From assembly GCA_023431215.1 (NCBI GenBank), contig JAEYXR010000025.1:1-19589 (forward strand): 19,589 bases of DNA, written 5' to 3'. The DNA comes from Bacillota bacterium (GTDB lineage Bacteria > Bacillota > Clostridia > Oscillospirales > Ruminococcaceae). A program made the translations under genes and the position numbers. Below, in pieces: positions 6,543-14,107 of the stretch (position 1 is the stretch's first letter; each line of letters opens with the position of its first letter). Below the pieces are notes generated by a model. It made no database searches. It had not been told where the DNA came from and saw only the letters and a list, made by a program, of their open reading frames with translations.

Positions 6543-8167
6543 GTCATCACTCTTTCCTGTCTTTTTTCACTGAAAACCAGTGTAAAAGTAGTTCCGGAGC
6601 CGGGTTCTGAATCAATTTCGATGCTGCCGCCCCGGTGGGTGACAATATTGCGGATAAGAGACATGCCCACCCCACGTCCTTCATCAGCTTTGGTGCTAAA
6701 GGAAGAATCAAATATACGGGGAAGAATTTCAGGCGGCATACCAACGCCGGAATCCAAAACCATAATCAGCAGACCTTCATCATTTTCGGTTATTTGAAGC
6801 ACAATACTTCTGGACTCTTTTCCGTTGGTGGCGTTAATAGCTTCAATGGCATTTTCTACCAGGTTCCCTATAACCGTTACCAGCTCTGTGGTAGACAGAT
6901 ACTGACTATGCACAGGAAGGTGGCTATTGGCTAGCAAAGTTAAATGAATATCCAGCTCACGCATATTACCAAGCTTACCCAGCAGCAAAGCTGCAACGTT
7001 AGGGTTATGGATATGCTGAAGTACAGGCCCGCTGGCATTTGCATGCACGGCAGATATATTGCCAATATACGCCATGGCATCCTGTGTTCGTCCCATTTGC
7101 AAAAGGCCGGAAATCACTTGCAGCATATTCATATATTCGTGACTGTTGGCGCGCAGGGCAGAAATGATGTGCCGGGTTCCTGCAAGCTGCTCTGCCTTAC
7201 GGATAGTCTCGCTTTTGTCTTTGAGTATAAAGGTGGTACCGGTTCGTTTTCCGTCCTTTTTCAACGGTATGCAGCTGGAGAGAATGTTGGGTCGGGAGGT
7301 AGAAACTTCTTGACCTGTGCACAGCAAAAGGCTTTTTTCATCCTCACAGCGTATCAGGTCGTCCAGCTTCGTTCCCTCCAGTAGCTCGGCACTTTGCCCC
7401 AGCATTTCTTCGGTGGCGTGGTTTACCAGTTGTATTTTGCCATAAGCATCCACCGACACCACACCCTCCTCCAGGTTGTTTAAAACCTCGTTTTGGGTCA
7501 AATAGGTATGTACCAGCTCCTCTGGGCTAAAGCCATGCAGCAGGCGGCGGATAAAGAGGGAAAACATGCCCGAAAGCACCAGAGTAGCAAGCATCAGCAG
7601 CAATGCAATTTTGGAGTAGGTGGCTGTGATGTTATTGCGCAGTTCATTCAGCTGCGACATGGTAGTGCTGGCCATGACAAAGCCTAAAACAGTACCATCG
7701 GGCTCCTGAACGGGAGCAAAAGCCCTGTGCTGAAGGCCAAGGGTTCCAACGGCGTCAGAGGTATAAGACTCACCCTTTAATGCCCTTCCCTGGTCGCCGC
7801 CGACAAACTCCTGCCCGATACGTTGAGGCACTACGTGATAAAGGCGGATGGAGCTGGTATCTGCTATGGTAATGACATCCATATCCTCGGTAAGGGAAAT
7901 CAGGTTGTCAAGGTAGTTTTTTAGCTCCAGAGAGCAGTAGCCATCTTGAAGCGCCTGATGAACCATTTGGCTGTTGGCAAGAGAAGAGGAGGTTGCAATG
8001 AGGCTTTGGTCAATTTTTTTTTCCAGGGTATCCAGTGAGAAGCGGAGTGTTGCGGTAACGGTAATGCTCAGCAATATAATCCATACAAAAGTGGACCATA
8101 CCAGCAGTTTAATAAATAAAGCGGCAATGCCGGATGTTTGCCTTTTGTTCCACTTCCAAAAGCGCAT
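6539..8167 (-). CDS. maeK: CitA/DcuS-family sensor histidine kinase, probable malate sensor
   Basis: The protein is 542 residues from the ATG at 8167, which has GGAGG just upstream; an in-frame GTG at 8185 would place that site inside the coding region. Membrane helices lie at about residues 14-40 and 186-206, flanking an extracytoplasmic single Cache domain. In that domain, SIRLYHVVPQRIG and FVGGDQGRAL match the citrate/C4-dicarboxylate binding signature of CitA and DcuS. A cytoplasmic PAS follows (about 225-320), then the Spo0B-type dimerisation helix with HEYMN (His343, Asn347), and a HATPase domain with NLVENAIEA, LDSGVGMPP and GVGMSLI boxes. It should phosphorylate the coupled response regulator on sensing an external dicarboxylate. 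The exact ligand is inferred from the adjacent malate genes. Confidence 0.88.
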   Translation of the reverse strand: MRFWKWNKRQTSGIAALFIKLLVWSTFVWIILLSITVTATLRFSLDTLEKKIDQSLIATSSSLANSQMVHQALQDGYCSLELKNYLDNLISLTEDMDVITIADTSSIRLYHVVPQRIGQEFVGGDQGRALKGESYTSDAVGTLGLQHRAFAPVQEPDGTVLGFVMASTTMSQLNELRNNITATYSKIALLLMLATLVLSGMFSLFIRRLLHGFSPEELVHTYLTQNEVLNNLEEGVVSVDAYGKIQLVNHATEEMLGQSAELLEGTKLDDLIRCEDEKSLLLCTGQEVSTSRPNILSSCIPLKKDGKRTGTTFILKDKSETIRKAEQLAGTRHIISALRANSHEYMNMLQVISGLLQMGRTQDAMAYIGNISAVHANASGPVLQHIHNPNVAALLLGKLGNMRELDIHLTLLANSHLPVHSQYLSTTELVTVIGNLVENAIEAINATNGKESRSIVLQITENDEGLLIMVLDSGVGMPPEILPRIFDSSFSTKADEGRGVGMSLIRNIVTHRGGSIEIDSEPGSGTTFTLVFSEKRQERVMT

Positions 8168-8209
8168 AGCTCCTCCGTCAAACACACCAAAATTACTGTT
8201 CTTTTGATT

Positions 8210-8238
8210 ATTTTATCATTCAAAATAGGTACTTTCAA
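8210..8238 (-). promoter_or_regulatory. Probable sigma-A promoter of the sensor kinase-regulator operon
   Basis: Read on the minus strand: -35 TTGAAA (8238-8233), 17-bp spacer, -10 TAAAAT (8215-8210), each matching five of six consensus bases. Transcription would begin about 35 nt upstream of the ATG at 8167. Confidence 0.55.
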
Positions 8239-8298
8239 CTCCAAGCTCTAAGAAATGGTTGTTTTTTACCCAAATTCTACTTTCTTTACTTACAAAAG

Positions 8299-8376
8299 CC
8301 TTTGAATAGTTTCCAAAGGATTTTTTAACATATAAAATGAGCTATAGTAAAAGTGCGAAAATAATTTGCGATTATT
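8299..8376. promoter_or_regulatory. Dyad elements in the malic enzyme/kinase divergent promoter region
   Basis: Two dyads lie in the AT-rich 251-bp divergent spacer: CCTTTG-N9-CAAAGG (8299-8319) and AATAAT-N5-ATTATT (8360-8376). The second is followed by tandem TTATT units (from 8372). They are candidate binding sites for the CitB-type regulator or a global regulator; this is inferred from position only. Confidence 0.35.
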
Positions 8377-8418
8377 GTTATTATTATATCAATTATAAAC
8401 AATAAAAGGAGGAAGGGA

Positions 8419-9591
8419 ATGGATTACGGGAAAGAAGCCTTGAGACTTCATGGTGAGTGGAAGGGAAAAATTGAGGTTATAGCAACTGTTCCGGTAGAAA
8501 CAAAAGAGGATTTGTCTCTGGCGTATACCCCGGGAGTGGCACAACCCTGCTTGGAAATTCAAAAGGATATCAACAAAAGCTACGAACTTACACGGCGGCA
8601 TAATTTGTGCGCAGTCATTACCGATGGCACAGCGGTGCTGGGTCTGGGTGATATCGGTCCGGAAGCCGGTATGCCCGTCATGGAGGGAAAGTGCGTATTG
8701 TTTAAAAGCTTTGGCGATGTAGATGCTTTTCCTTTATGCGTAAAAACCAAAGATGTAGATGAATTTGTTAACATTGTGTATCAAATTTCGGGCTCCTTTG
8801 GCGGCATTAATTTAGAAGATATTGCAGCACCCCGTTGTTTTGAAATTGAGAAAAAACTAAAAGAAAAATGCGACATTCCAATCTTCCATGATGATCAGCA
8901 CGGTACTGCCATTGTGGTTGCCGCAGCACTGATTAATGCCATTCGCTATACCAAGCGAAAAATGGGAGAGCTGCGTATTGTCATCAACGGCGCCGGTGCA
9001 GCAGGTATTTCTATTGGTAAGCTGTTGCTGGAGATGGGTTTTGGTGATATTGTGATGTGCGATATCAAAGGAGCCATTTATCGTGGGGCAGAGTGGCTCA
9101 ACCCTGCCCAGGAAGAGATGGCTCAAAAAACAAACCGTGACAACAGACACGGTACATTGGCAGAGGTTATGGCAGGAGCAGATGTTTTCATCGGTGTTTC
9201 TCGCCCCAATCTTGTAACCCCTAAAATGGTTGCCTCTATGGCAAAGGATGCTATTGTTTTTGCTATGGCAAACCCTGTTCCCGAAATTATGCCCGATGAA
9301 GCAAAACAAGGCGGCGCTGCAATTATTGGTACTGGCCGCTCCGACTATCCAAACCAAATTAACAATGTTTTGGTATTTCCGGGAATGTTCCGAGGCGCTT
9401 TTGATGTGCGAGCCAGCGACATCAATGAGGAGATGAAGATGGCCGCAGCCAGAGCGTTGGCAGACATCATTTTGCCGGAAGAGCTGAGTGATCAATACAT
9501 AATTCCTGCTGCTTTTGACAAACGTGTGGGCCCTGCTGTGGCCAAAGCGGTTGCAGAGGCTGCCCGCAGAAGCGGTGTGGCCCGTATTTAA
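8419..9591 (+). CDS. maeE: Malic enzyme (oxaloacetate-decarboxylating malate dehydrogenase)
   Basis: This 390-residue short-form bacterial malic enzyme decarboxylates malate to pyruvate with reduction of NAD(P). It shows the catalytic Tyr36 in AYTPGVA, TDGTAVLGLGDIGP, catalytic Lys91 in EGKCVLFKSFGDVDAFP, the metal ligands in NLEDIAAP (Glu133/Asp134) and IFHDDQHGTA (Asp158/Asp159), and the dinucleotide fold GAGAAG at 191-196. VMCDIKG at the end of the next strand leaves an Asp near the cofactor ribose, which suggests NAD preference, though this is not certain. AAAGGAGG lies about seven bases before the ATG. It diverges from the two-component genes and precedes the malate-type symporter by 168 bases, which supports malate catabolism as its role. 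The symbol follows the Lactobacillus mae naming. Confidence 0.93.
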   Translation: MDYGKEALRLHGEWKGKIEVIATVPVETKEDLSLAYTPGVAQPCLEIQKDINKSYELTRRHNLCAVITDGTAVLGLGDIGPEAGMPVMEGKCVLFKSFGDVDAFPLCVKTKDVDEFVNIVYQISGSFGGINLEDIAAPRCFEIEKKLKEKCDIPIFHDDQHGTAIVVAAALINAIRYTKRKMGELRIVINGAGAAGISIGKLLLEMGFGDIVMCDIKGAIYRGAEWLNPAQEEMAQKTNRDNRHGTLAEVMAGADVFIGVSRPNLVTPKMVASMAKDAIVFAMANPVPEIMPDEAKQGGAAIIGTGRSDYPNQINNVLVFPGMFRGAFDVRASDINEEMKMAAARALADIILPEELSDQYIIPAAFDKRVGPAVAKAVAEAARRSGVARI

Positions 9592-9723
9592 AACACCATT
9601 GAGCTTATTTTAAGCAACCTGTAGCTTGCAAATTTTATCGGCCAAGGCTTTACTTCACCCAGGGCAATTTTACCTGCGTTTACTGATGTTTAACACTGCA
9701 TAGCATCATCTTGTGTTGAATTA

Positions 9724-9737
9724 TGAGCTGCAGCTCA
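9724..9737. promoter_or_regulatory. 14-bp perfect palindrome upstream of the symporter gene
   Basis: TGAGCTGCAGCTCA is a perfect palindrome lying 22 bases before the symporter ATG and just before its ribosome binding site (GAGGAGG). It may be an operator or a small leader hairpin affecting translation; a role is inferred only from position. Confidence 0.35.
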
Positions 9738-9759
9738 GTAATAATGAGGAGGAAAAATT

Positions 9760-11166
9760 ATGACCGGTACAAATTCAAACAGTTTAACGGAAAAGCCCTG
9801 CTACAAGCTCTTTAATCTTCCCTGGTACTTTTTTGCAATTTTTGCAGGAGTTATTTTAGCGGCTACCTACTTGGGCGTTTTACCTACCGGTATGGCCGGA
9901 TGCTTTGCCTTTATGATTGTTCTTGGAACCATACTCAATGAAATTGGTGAGAAAACACCCATTATCCGTTCCTATTTGGGCGGCGGCGCCATTGTTGTTA
10001 TCTTTGGCACAGCGTTGCTGGACTATTTTGACCTGTTGCCCAAGCTGATGAAGACCCTGGAGGACGGTACCAAAATCTTCAATATGGGAATTAAGCTGGA
10101 TTTGGTTGGCAGCATCAACACCTTCTTTAAGCCAACCGGTGCGTTTTTAGACTTTTATATTGCAGCACTGATTACCGGTTCCATTTTGGGAATGAATCGT
10201 AATCTGTTAAAAAAAGCAGCCACCAGATATTTTCCCGCTATCTTTGGCGGAATTATCCTGGCCTTTAGTGCATGTGCCCTTGTGGGAACTTTAATGGGCT
10301 ACGGAGCGGTTAAATCTCTGCTGCTGATTGCGCTTCCTATTATGGGCGGCGGCATGGGTGCCGGCGCAACACCTCTTTCCAAAATATTTGAATCCACCGG
10401 CACAATGAGTGCTGCAGATGCTATTTCCATTATGACCCCTGCTGTTGCCATAGGCAATGCCATTTCTATTGTTATGGCCGGTATCATTGTTAAAGTAATT
10501 AAAGATAAAAAGTGGAATGGCAGCGGGCAATTGATGCAGGCTGGAATGATGGATGCATCCGAGCTGGAAATTACTCCGGAAATGCATGCCAAGCGTGAGA
10601 AAATTGACGTTAAAAACCTTGGTATTGGTTTGTTTGTTTCCTGCACCTTCTTTGCATGGGGTTACATTATAGCCAAGGGATGGGATGCGCTGGTTCCTTC
10701 TGTGAGCATTCACGCTTATGCATGGATGATCATCAGTGTAGCCATTTGCAAAATTTTCAATATCATTCCTGAGCACATTGAAATAGCTTGCTATCAATGG
10801 TTCCAGTTTATTATGAAAAACCTGACGGCCACATTACTGGTGGGTATTGGATTGTGTTATTTAAGCCTTAATACCGTGATAGAAACCTTTAGTCTTACCT
10901 ACCTTGTACTTTGCCTGGTTACCTGCATTGGCGCATTTGTAGGTGCTGCTATAGTAGGAAAGCTGGTTGGCTTCTATCCTGTGGAAGCTGGCATTACCGC
11001 AGGGCTTTGCATGTCCAACATGGGCGGCACCGGCGACGTAGCAGTACTTTCTGCAGCAGACAGAATGGAGCTTATGCCCTTTGCTCAGATTTCGTCTCGT
11101 TTGGGCGGCGCAATTATTCTTATCATTGGCAGTCTGATGCTATCATTGATGGGTGGGCTTCTCTAA
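9760..11166 (+). CDS. maeP: 2-hydroxycarboxylate transporter (CitS/CimH/MaeP family), probable malate symporter
   Basis: This 468-residue polytopic membrane protein has about eleven hydrophobic segments, full length for the 2HCT family. Both diagnostic reentrant-loop signatures are present: MGGGMGAGATPLS (about 195-207) and SNMGGTGDVAVLSAADRM with LMPFAQISSRLGGA (about 419-449). These are nearly the same as in the Na+/citrate symporter CitS as I recall it. The N-terminal half also shows LGGGAIVVIFG. Members move citrate, malate or other 2-hydroxycarboxylates by Na+ or H+ symport, or precursor/product exchange. The malic enzyme gene directly upstream and the CitA-type sensor argue for malate; citrate would need citrate lyase, which is not seen. 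The ATG has GAGGAGG eight bases upstream. Confidence 0.93.
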   Translation: MTGTNSNSLTEKPCYKLFNLPWYFFAIFAGVILAATYLGVLPTGMAGCFAFMIVLGTILNEIGEKTPIIRSYLGGGAIVVIFGTALLDYFDLLPKLMKTLEDGTKIFNMGIKLDLVGSINTFFKPTGAFLDFYIAALITGSILGMNRNLLKKAATRYFPAIFGGIILAFSACALVGTLMGYGAVKSLLLIALPIMGGGMGAGATPLSKIFESTGTMSAADAISIMTPAVAIGNAISIVMAGIIVKVIKDKKWNGSGQLMQAGMMDASELEITPEMHAKREKIDVKNLGIGLFVSCTFFAWGYIIAKGWDALVPSVSIHAYAWMIISVAICKIFNIIPEHIEIACYQWFQFIMKNLTATLLVGIGLCYLSLNTVIETFSLTYLVLCLVTCIGAFVGAAIVGKLVGFYPVEAGITAGLCMSNMGGTGDVAVLSAADRMELMPFAQISSRLGGAIILIIGSLMLSLMGGLL

Positions 11167-11231
11167 TTTTCTTTTGCAGGTGTCATGCAGGCAATATAAA
11201 GCGATAAGTATTTTGTCAGAAGGTGCAAACA

Positions 11232-11813
11232 ATGAATAACTGTTTACAATGCAACGGGCAGGCAGCATATGATTTTCGGGTACTGGAGGTTCACACACTG
11301 CATGTGCGTGATTTGACAGGTGAAAAACGTGTGCAGGCATTAGGCAGCTTTCAAAATTTTGCTGTTTGTGAAGAGTGCGCTGAGAATTATTTGGCCAACA
11401 CAGTAAACCCCGTCAGACCGGCAGCAAAAAGATGTATCATTTATATCTTTTTATTATTGCTGGGGGGAGTGCTGACAGGAATATTTGCTTTTACCAACGG
11501 AGCACTGCGTCTAATGGGTTTGGCTGCCATAATCTGCGGAATGCTGGGGCTTATATCGGTTATTCATACAGCAATGAAACGAAGGGCGGAGTATATGGCT
11601 TTGCCCAAAGAAAAAGCATTATATCTGTCTGCTTGGGAATGTATGCTGAAAGCTGCTCCCAAAAAAGCAGGGGAAAATGACCTAACCTATATCCCTGTTG
11701 ATAGCAGAACCATAGAAATGAAAAATGGTGATCTTGCAATCGTCTACAATCTTTTGCCGGCAGTGGCAATAAAGGCGCATCAATTAATTCATGAAACAGA
11801 GCCACAACAATAG
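11232..11813 (+). CDS. Unrecognised membrane protein with N-terminal CxxC/CxxC
   Basis: This 193-residue protein from the ATG at 11232 (GAAGG about seven bases upstream; a GTG at 11223 would overlap it) has no family I can name. The N-terminus carries two Cys pairs, Cys4/Cys7 (NCLQCN) and Cys46/Cys49 (VCEEC), spaced like a treble-clef or zinc-ribbon metal site. Two membrane helices follow at about 68-88 and 93-114, then a soluble C-terminal tail of about 80 residues. It is 65 bases after the symporter gene in the same direction, so it may be co-transcribed with the malate module, but nothing ties it to malate use. A hairpin follows the stop. Confidence 0.72.
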   Translation: MNNCLQCNGQAAYDFRVLEVHTLHVRDLTGEKRVQALGSFQNFAVCEECAENYLANTVNPVRPAAKRCIIYIFLLLLGGVLTGIFAFTNGALRLMGLAAIICGMLGLISVIHTAMKRRAEYMALPKEKALYLSAWECMLKAAPKKAGENDLTYIPVDSRTIEMKNGDLAIVYNLLPAVAIKAHQLIHETEPQQ

Positions 11814-11838
11814 TAATCGTGGTTTGGCAGTAAAACAT

Positions 11839-11888
11839 CCACCAAAAAACATGCGGCTGTAATCAGGCGGCCTCATGTTTTTTGGTGG
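11839..11888 (+). terminator. Hairpin terminator after the Cys-pair membrane protein
   Basis: CCACCAAAAAACATG (11839-11853) pairs perfectly with CATGTTTTTTGGTGG (11874-11888); the T run lies inside the stem rather than after it. The 3' arm can also pair with the next bases (GGTGGC-AA-GCCACC, 11884-11897), so two competing folds are possible. Confidence 0.6.
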
Positions 11889-12009
11889 CAAGCCACCGGT
11901 TATGTGGAGATACAGATAGGTCTGTAGCAAAGCACAAACAAATAGTCTGGCACAGGGGATAGCCCCATATTCATATTACAATTGGCCAGTCAACGAATAC
12001 TTCACTTTC

Positions 12010-12062
12010 ACAACAAAATCCCCCTGCTGTAGTTGTTTTCTACTGCAGGGGGATTTTGTTGT
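12010..12062. terminator. Bidirectional terminator at the end of the PTS operon
   Basis: ACAACAAAATCCCCCTGC (12010-12027) pairs perfectly with 12045-12062. After one T-T mismatch, GTAG/CTAC extends the stem around a TTGTTTT loop. A-rich and T-rich flanks allow termination in both directions; it lies 48 bases after the HPr stop. Confidence 0.88.
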
Positions 12063-12109
12063 TTATTTGTACAGAACCTGTTCAATGCTGTGGGTTATCA
12101 GTTATAGTG

Positions 12110-12373
12110 CTAATGAAGCTGTTCAATTAACTCTTGGAGAGATTTGCAGGCTGCTTCTTCATCAGGACCTGAGGCTGTAATAACTACCTTGGTATCTTTT
12201 ACCGCACCCATACGCAGAACAGCAGTAATACTTTTGGCATTAAAATCGGCCGTATCAGCTTCCTTGCGAATCTTTATATCGCTTTGAAAACCAGCAGCAA
12301 CTTTAACAAACTTTGTGGCAGGACGGGCGTGCAATCCAACCTCATCCCGAACTACCGCTTCAATTGTATACAT
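12110..12373 (-). CDS. HPr-family phosphocarrier, last gene of the PTS operon
   Basis: This 87-residue protein has the HPr fold signature. The phosphorylation site is GLHARPA with His15 and Arg17, and the regulatory-serine region is NAKSITAVL (Ser48), followed by a MGA/VVITASGPDEE segment. HPr passes phosphate from enzyme I to IIA. The region around the serine is less canonical than the usual KSIMGVMSLG, so control by HPr kinase is uncertain. It lies 12 bases after the BtpA-like gene and ends the operon before a strong terminator. Because it is encoded with IIABCD and close to an EI gene, it is probably the dedicated phosphocarrier of this system; a separate housekeeping ptsH may exist elsewhere. 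Confidence 0.9.
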   Translation of the reverse strand: MYTIEAVVRDEVGLHARPATKFVKVAAGFQSDIKIRKEADTADFNAKSITAVLRMGAVKDTKVVITASGPDEEAACKSLQELIEQLH

Positions 12374-12385
12374 AGGCCCTCCCGG

Positions 12386-13192
12386 TTACAGTCCACGGGC
12401 AGCTTTTACAAAGGCTGCGGCTCTGGCAGGGTCAACCTGATTCCAAAGAACACCGTCATACTTAATACTGGTGCCAATAATGACACCGTCGGCAATGCCC
12501 AGCAGCTCCTTGATGTTATCTACACGGCCGCCGCTACCAAGAATTAGGGGTGCCTGGGGGAAGCGGTTTTTGACCTTGCCCAATGCAGAAGCCTCAGGGG
12601 GCAATCCTGCACGGGGGCCGCCCATCAACACACCGGCAATGGGCAAATTCATCAGGCCGGCATCTACCTGGTTTTCCACAGGCCGTGTATCCATGGCGGT
12701 TCCGGCGTGGGGTTCAAAGTAGGTATAAACCTTTACCGACTCTGCACCAATTTGCTTTTGATAACGGAAAATTTCGCCGGGGTCAAAGGTCTGCCAGCCA
12801 AACAGGCCGTTATAGGTTCCTGTGACATAGGTTCTGATAAACTTGGCATCAATGGCTTTTGCAACTGCCAGTGTGGCAATGGGGTCAATGAGTACGCCAC
12901 AGCCATAAGGAATGGTCAGTGTCTCGGCAACTTCGGTGGCAATGCGAACATAAGCTGCAACAGTTTCGGGCCCAACTTTGGAAAGGTAGGGTCTGTCACC
13001 TTCGTTGTCAAAAACGCATGCATCAAAGCCTTCTGCCATGAGTACCTTGGCATCTTCTTTGAGACGGTTGATGTGGTCGCGAAAGGTCATTGTGGGGTCT
13101 TCATAGTAGCTACCGGGCAATGCAGCCATATGCAGGCAGCCAATGAGAGGCTTTTTAGTGCCAAATGTTTTTTCATGTTGTTCCATAAGCAT
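12386..13192 (-). CDS. BtpA/SgcQ-family TIM-barrel protein
   Basis: This 268-residue protein matches the BtpA/SgcQ family: start-of-barrel GCLHMAALPGS (18-28), the FDNEGDRPY loop (61-69), a YVTGTYNGLFGW strand, and C-terminal Gly-rich loops LGSGGR (218-223) and IIGTSIK (238-244). The last two look like the phosphate-binding ends of TIM-barrel strands 7 and 8. BtpA was first linked to photosystem I biogenesis in cyanobacteria, while SgcQ lies in an E. coli PTS cluster; no enzyme activity is firmly assigned to my knowledge. Here it is the only potential metabolic enzyme in the PTS operon, so acting on the phosphorylated product of transport is a reasonable inference. GGAGG stands ten bases before the ATG. 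The next gene is HPr. Confidence 0.88.
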   Translation of the reverse strand: MLMEQHEKTFGTKKPLIGCLHMAALPGSYYEDPTMTFRDHINRLKEDAKVLMAEGFDACVFDNEGDRPYLSKVGPETVAAYVRIATEVAETLTIPYGCGVLIDPIATLAVAKAIDAKFIRTYVTGTYNGLFGWQTFDPGEIFRYQKQIGAESVKVYTYFEPHAGTAMDTRPVENQVDAGLMNLPIAGVLMGGPRAGLPPEASALGKVKNRFPQAPLILGSGGRVDNIKELLGIADGVIIGTSIKYDGVLWNQVDPARAAAFVKAARGL

Positions 13193-13261
13193 GGTAATGT
13201 TACCTCCAATTGTATTGGGTTAAGCTGCTAAGTGTATTTGCACGGCAGCAAAAATCTGGGC

Positions 13262-14107
13262 TTATACCAAAATACCGGTGAGGGATAGTACAATACCGGC
13301 GACAAAAATGATACCCATAGCCTTCATGGGGGTAACACCCTTGCGGAGCAGTGCGTAAACAATAAAGAACAAAGACAATGGCAGCAGAGCTGGCATAATC
13401 TGATTGATTAATGCCTGGATTTCGGTTACTTTTTCACCAAGGGTAAGGGTCAGCGGGGTGGTGATATTGATTTTGGTTGCAACCAGACCGCCCAAAACCA
13501 TCATACCCATGGCGCCGCAGCCCTCGGTGATTTCTTTGATAAGGCCACCGCTTAGTATCTTAACCACTGCATTTTTACCCATTTTATAACCGGACATATA
13601 GCAGACATAGCCAACAACCAGTGCATAGGTGGAGAACAATAAAACATACAGGATAGGGCCCAGCGCGTTGCCCTGCATGGCAAGCTCAATACCAATGGCC
13701 AAAAGAATGACCTTAACAATACCCTGGGTAATGGCATCGCCCACGCCGGCCAAGGGGCCCATCAGAGCGGTTTTGATGTTGCTGATGGTTTCATCGTCTA
13801 CCGGTGCTCCATTGGCTTTTTCTTCCTCCATGGCGGCCACAATGCCGGGAATGAGGCAGCCCCAGGTGTTTTCGGTGTTGTAGTAGGTTAGGTGACGAGT
13901 CATGCCGTCAGCCTGCTTCTGCTTGTCGTTGGGGTACAGCTTTTTAAAAATAGGGATCATGGAATGGCAAAAGCCTAAACCCATCATACGCTCAAAGTTA
14001 TAGCAAATCTGTCCCCAGCAGGTCCAGTTCCACCAGGATTTGCGCAGGGTCTTTTTATCAAGAGAGACAGTATTGGTTTTGTTTTCGGTCATAACAGCGT
14101 CAGACAT
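13262..14107 (-). CDS. PTS mannose/fructose/sorbose-family IID component
   Basis: This 281-residue membrane subunit forms the transport channel with IIC. Family features include an N-terminal amphipathic region with SWWNWTCWGQICYNFERMMG, the HLTYYNTE segment, the conserved MGPLAGVGDAI motif, and several C-terminal hydrophobic helices ending in a short tail. The ATG at 14107 gives the usual IID N-terminus and has GGAGGG about ten bases upstream; the longer open frame from 14215 only translates the end of the IIC gene in another frame. It overlaps the IIC stop by eight bases, so the two membrane subunits are translationally coupled. Substrate cannot be read from the sequence; this family moves mannose, fructose, sorbose, amino sugars and other sugars. 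Confidence 0.93.
   Translation of the reverse strand: MSDAVMTENKTNTVSLDKKTLRKSWWNWTCWGQICYNFERMMGLGFCHSMIPIFKKLYPNDKQKQADGMTRHLTYYNTENTWGCLIPGIVAAMEEEKANGAPVDDETISNIKTALMGPLAGVGDAITQGIVKVILLAIGIELAMQGNALGPILYVLLFSTYALVVGYVCYMSGYKMGKNAVVKILSGGLIKEITEGCGAMGMMVLGGLVATKINITTPLTLTLGEKVTEIQALINQIMPALLPLSLFFIVYALLRKGVTPMKAMGIIFVAGIVLSLTGILV

Larger units (their letters stand above)
11814..12109. other. Convergent intergenic region between the Cys-pair membrane protein and HPr gene (296 bp)
   Basis: No gene is seen. It holds two hairpins (11839-11897 and 12010-12062) separated by about 110 unremarkable bases. Together they insulate the rightward malate genes from the leftward PTS operon. Confidence 0.5.

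Noticed and set aside
6174..6797. Plus-strand open frame of 207 codons across the regulator/kinase junction.
   Set aside because: It is antisense to two motif-bearing genes, with no plausible ribosome binding site or family.
8857..9495. Minus-strand open frame of 212 codons opposite the malic enzyme.
   Set aside because: Antisense shadow; composition is Cys/His/Asn-rich, as expected for the reverse of a Gly/Ala-rich enzyme gene.
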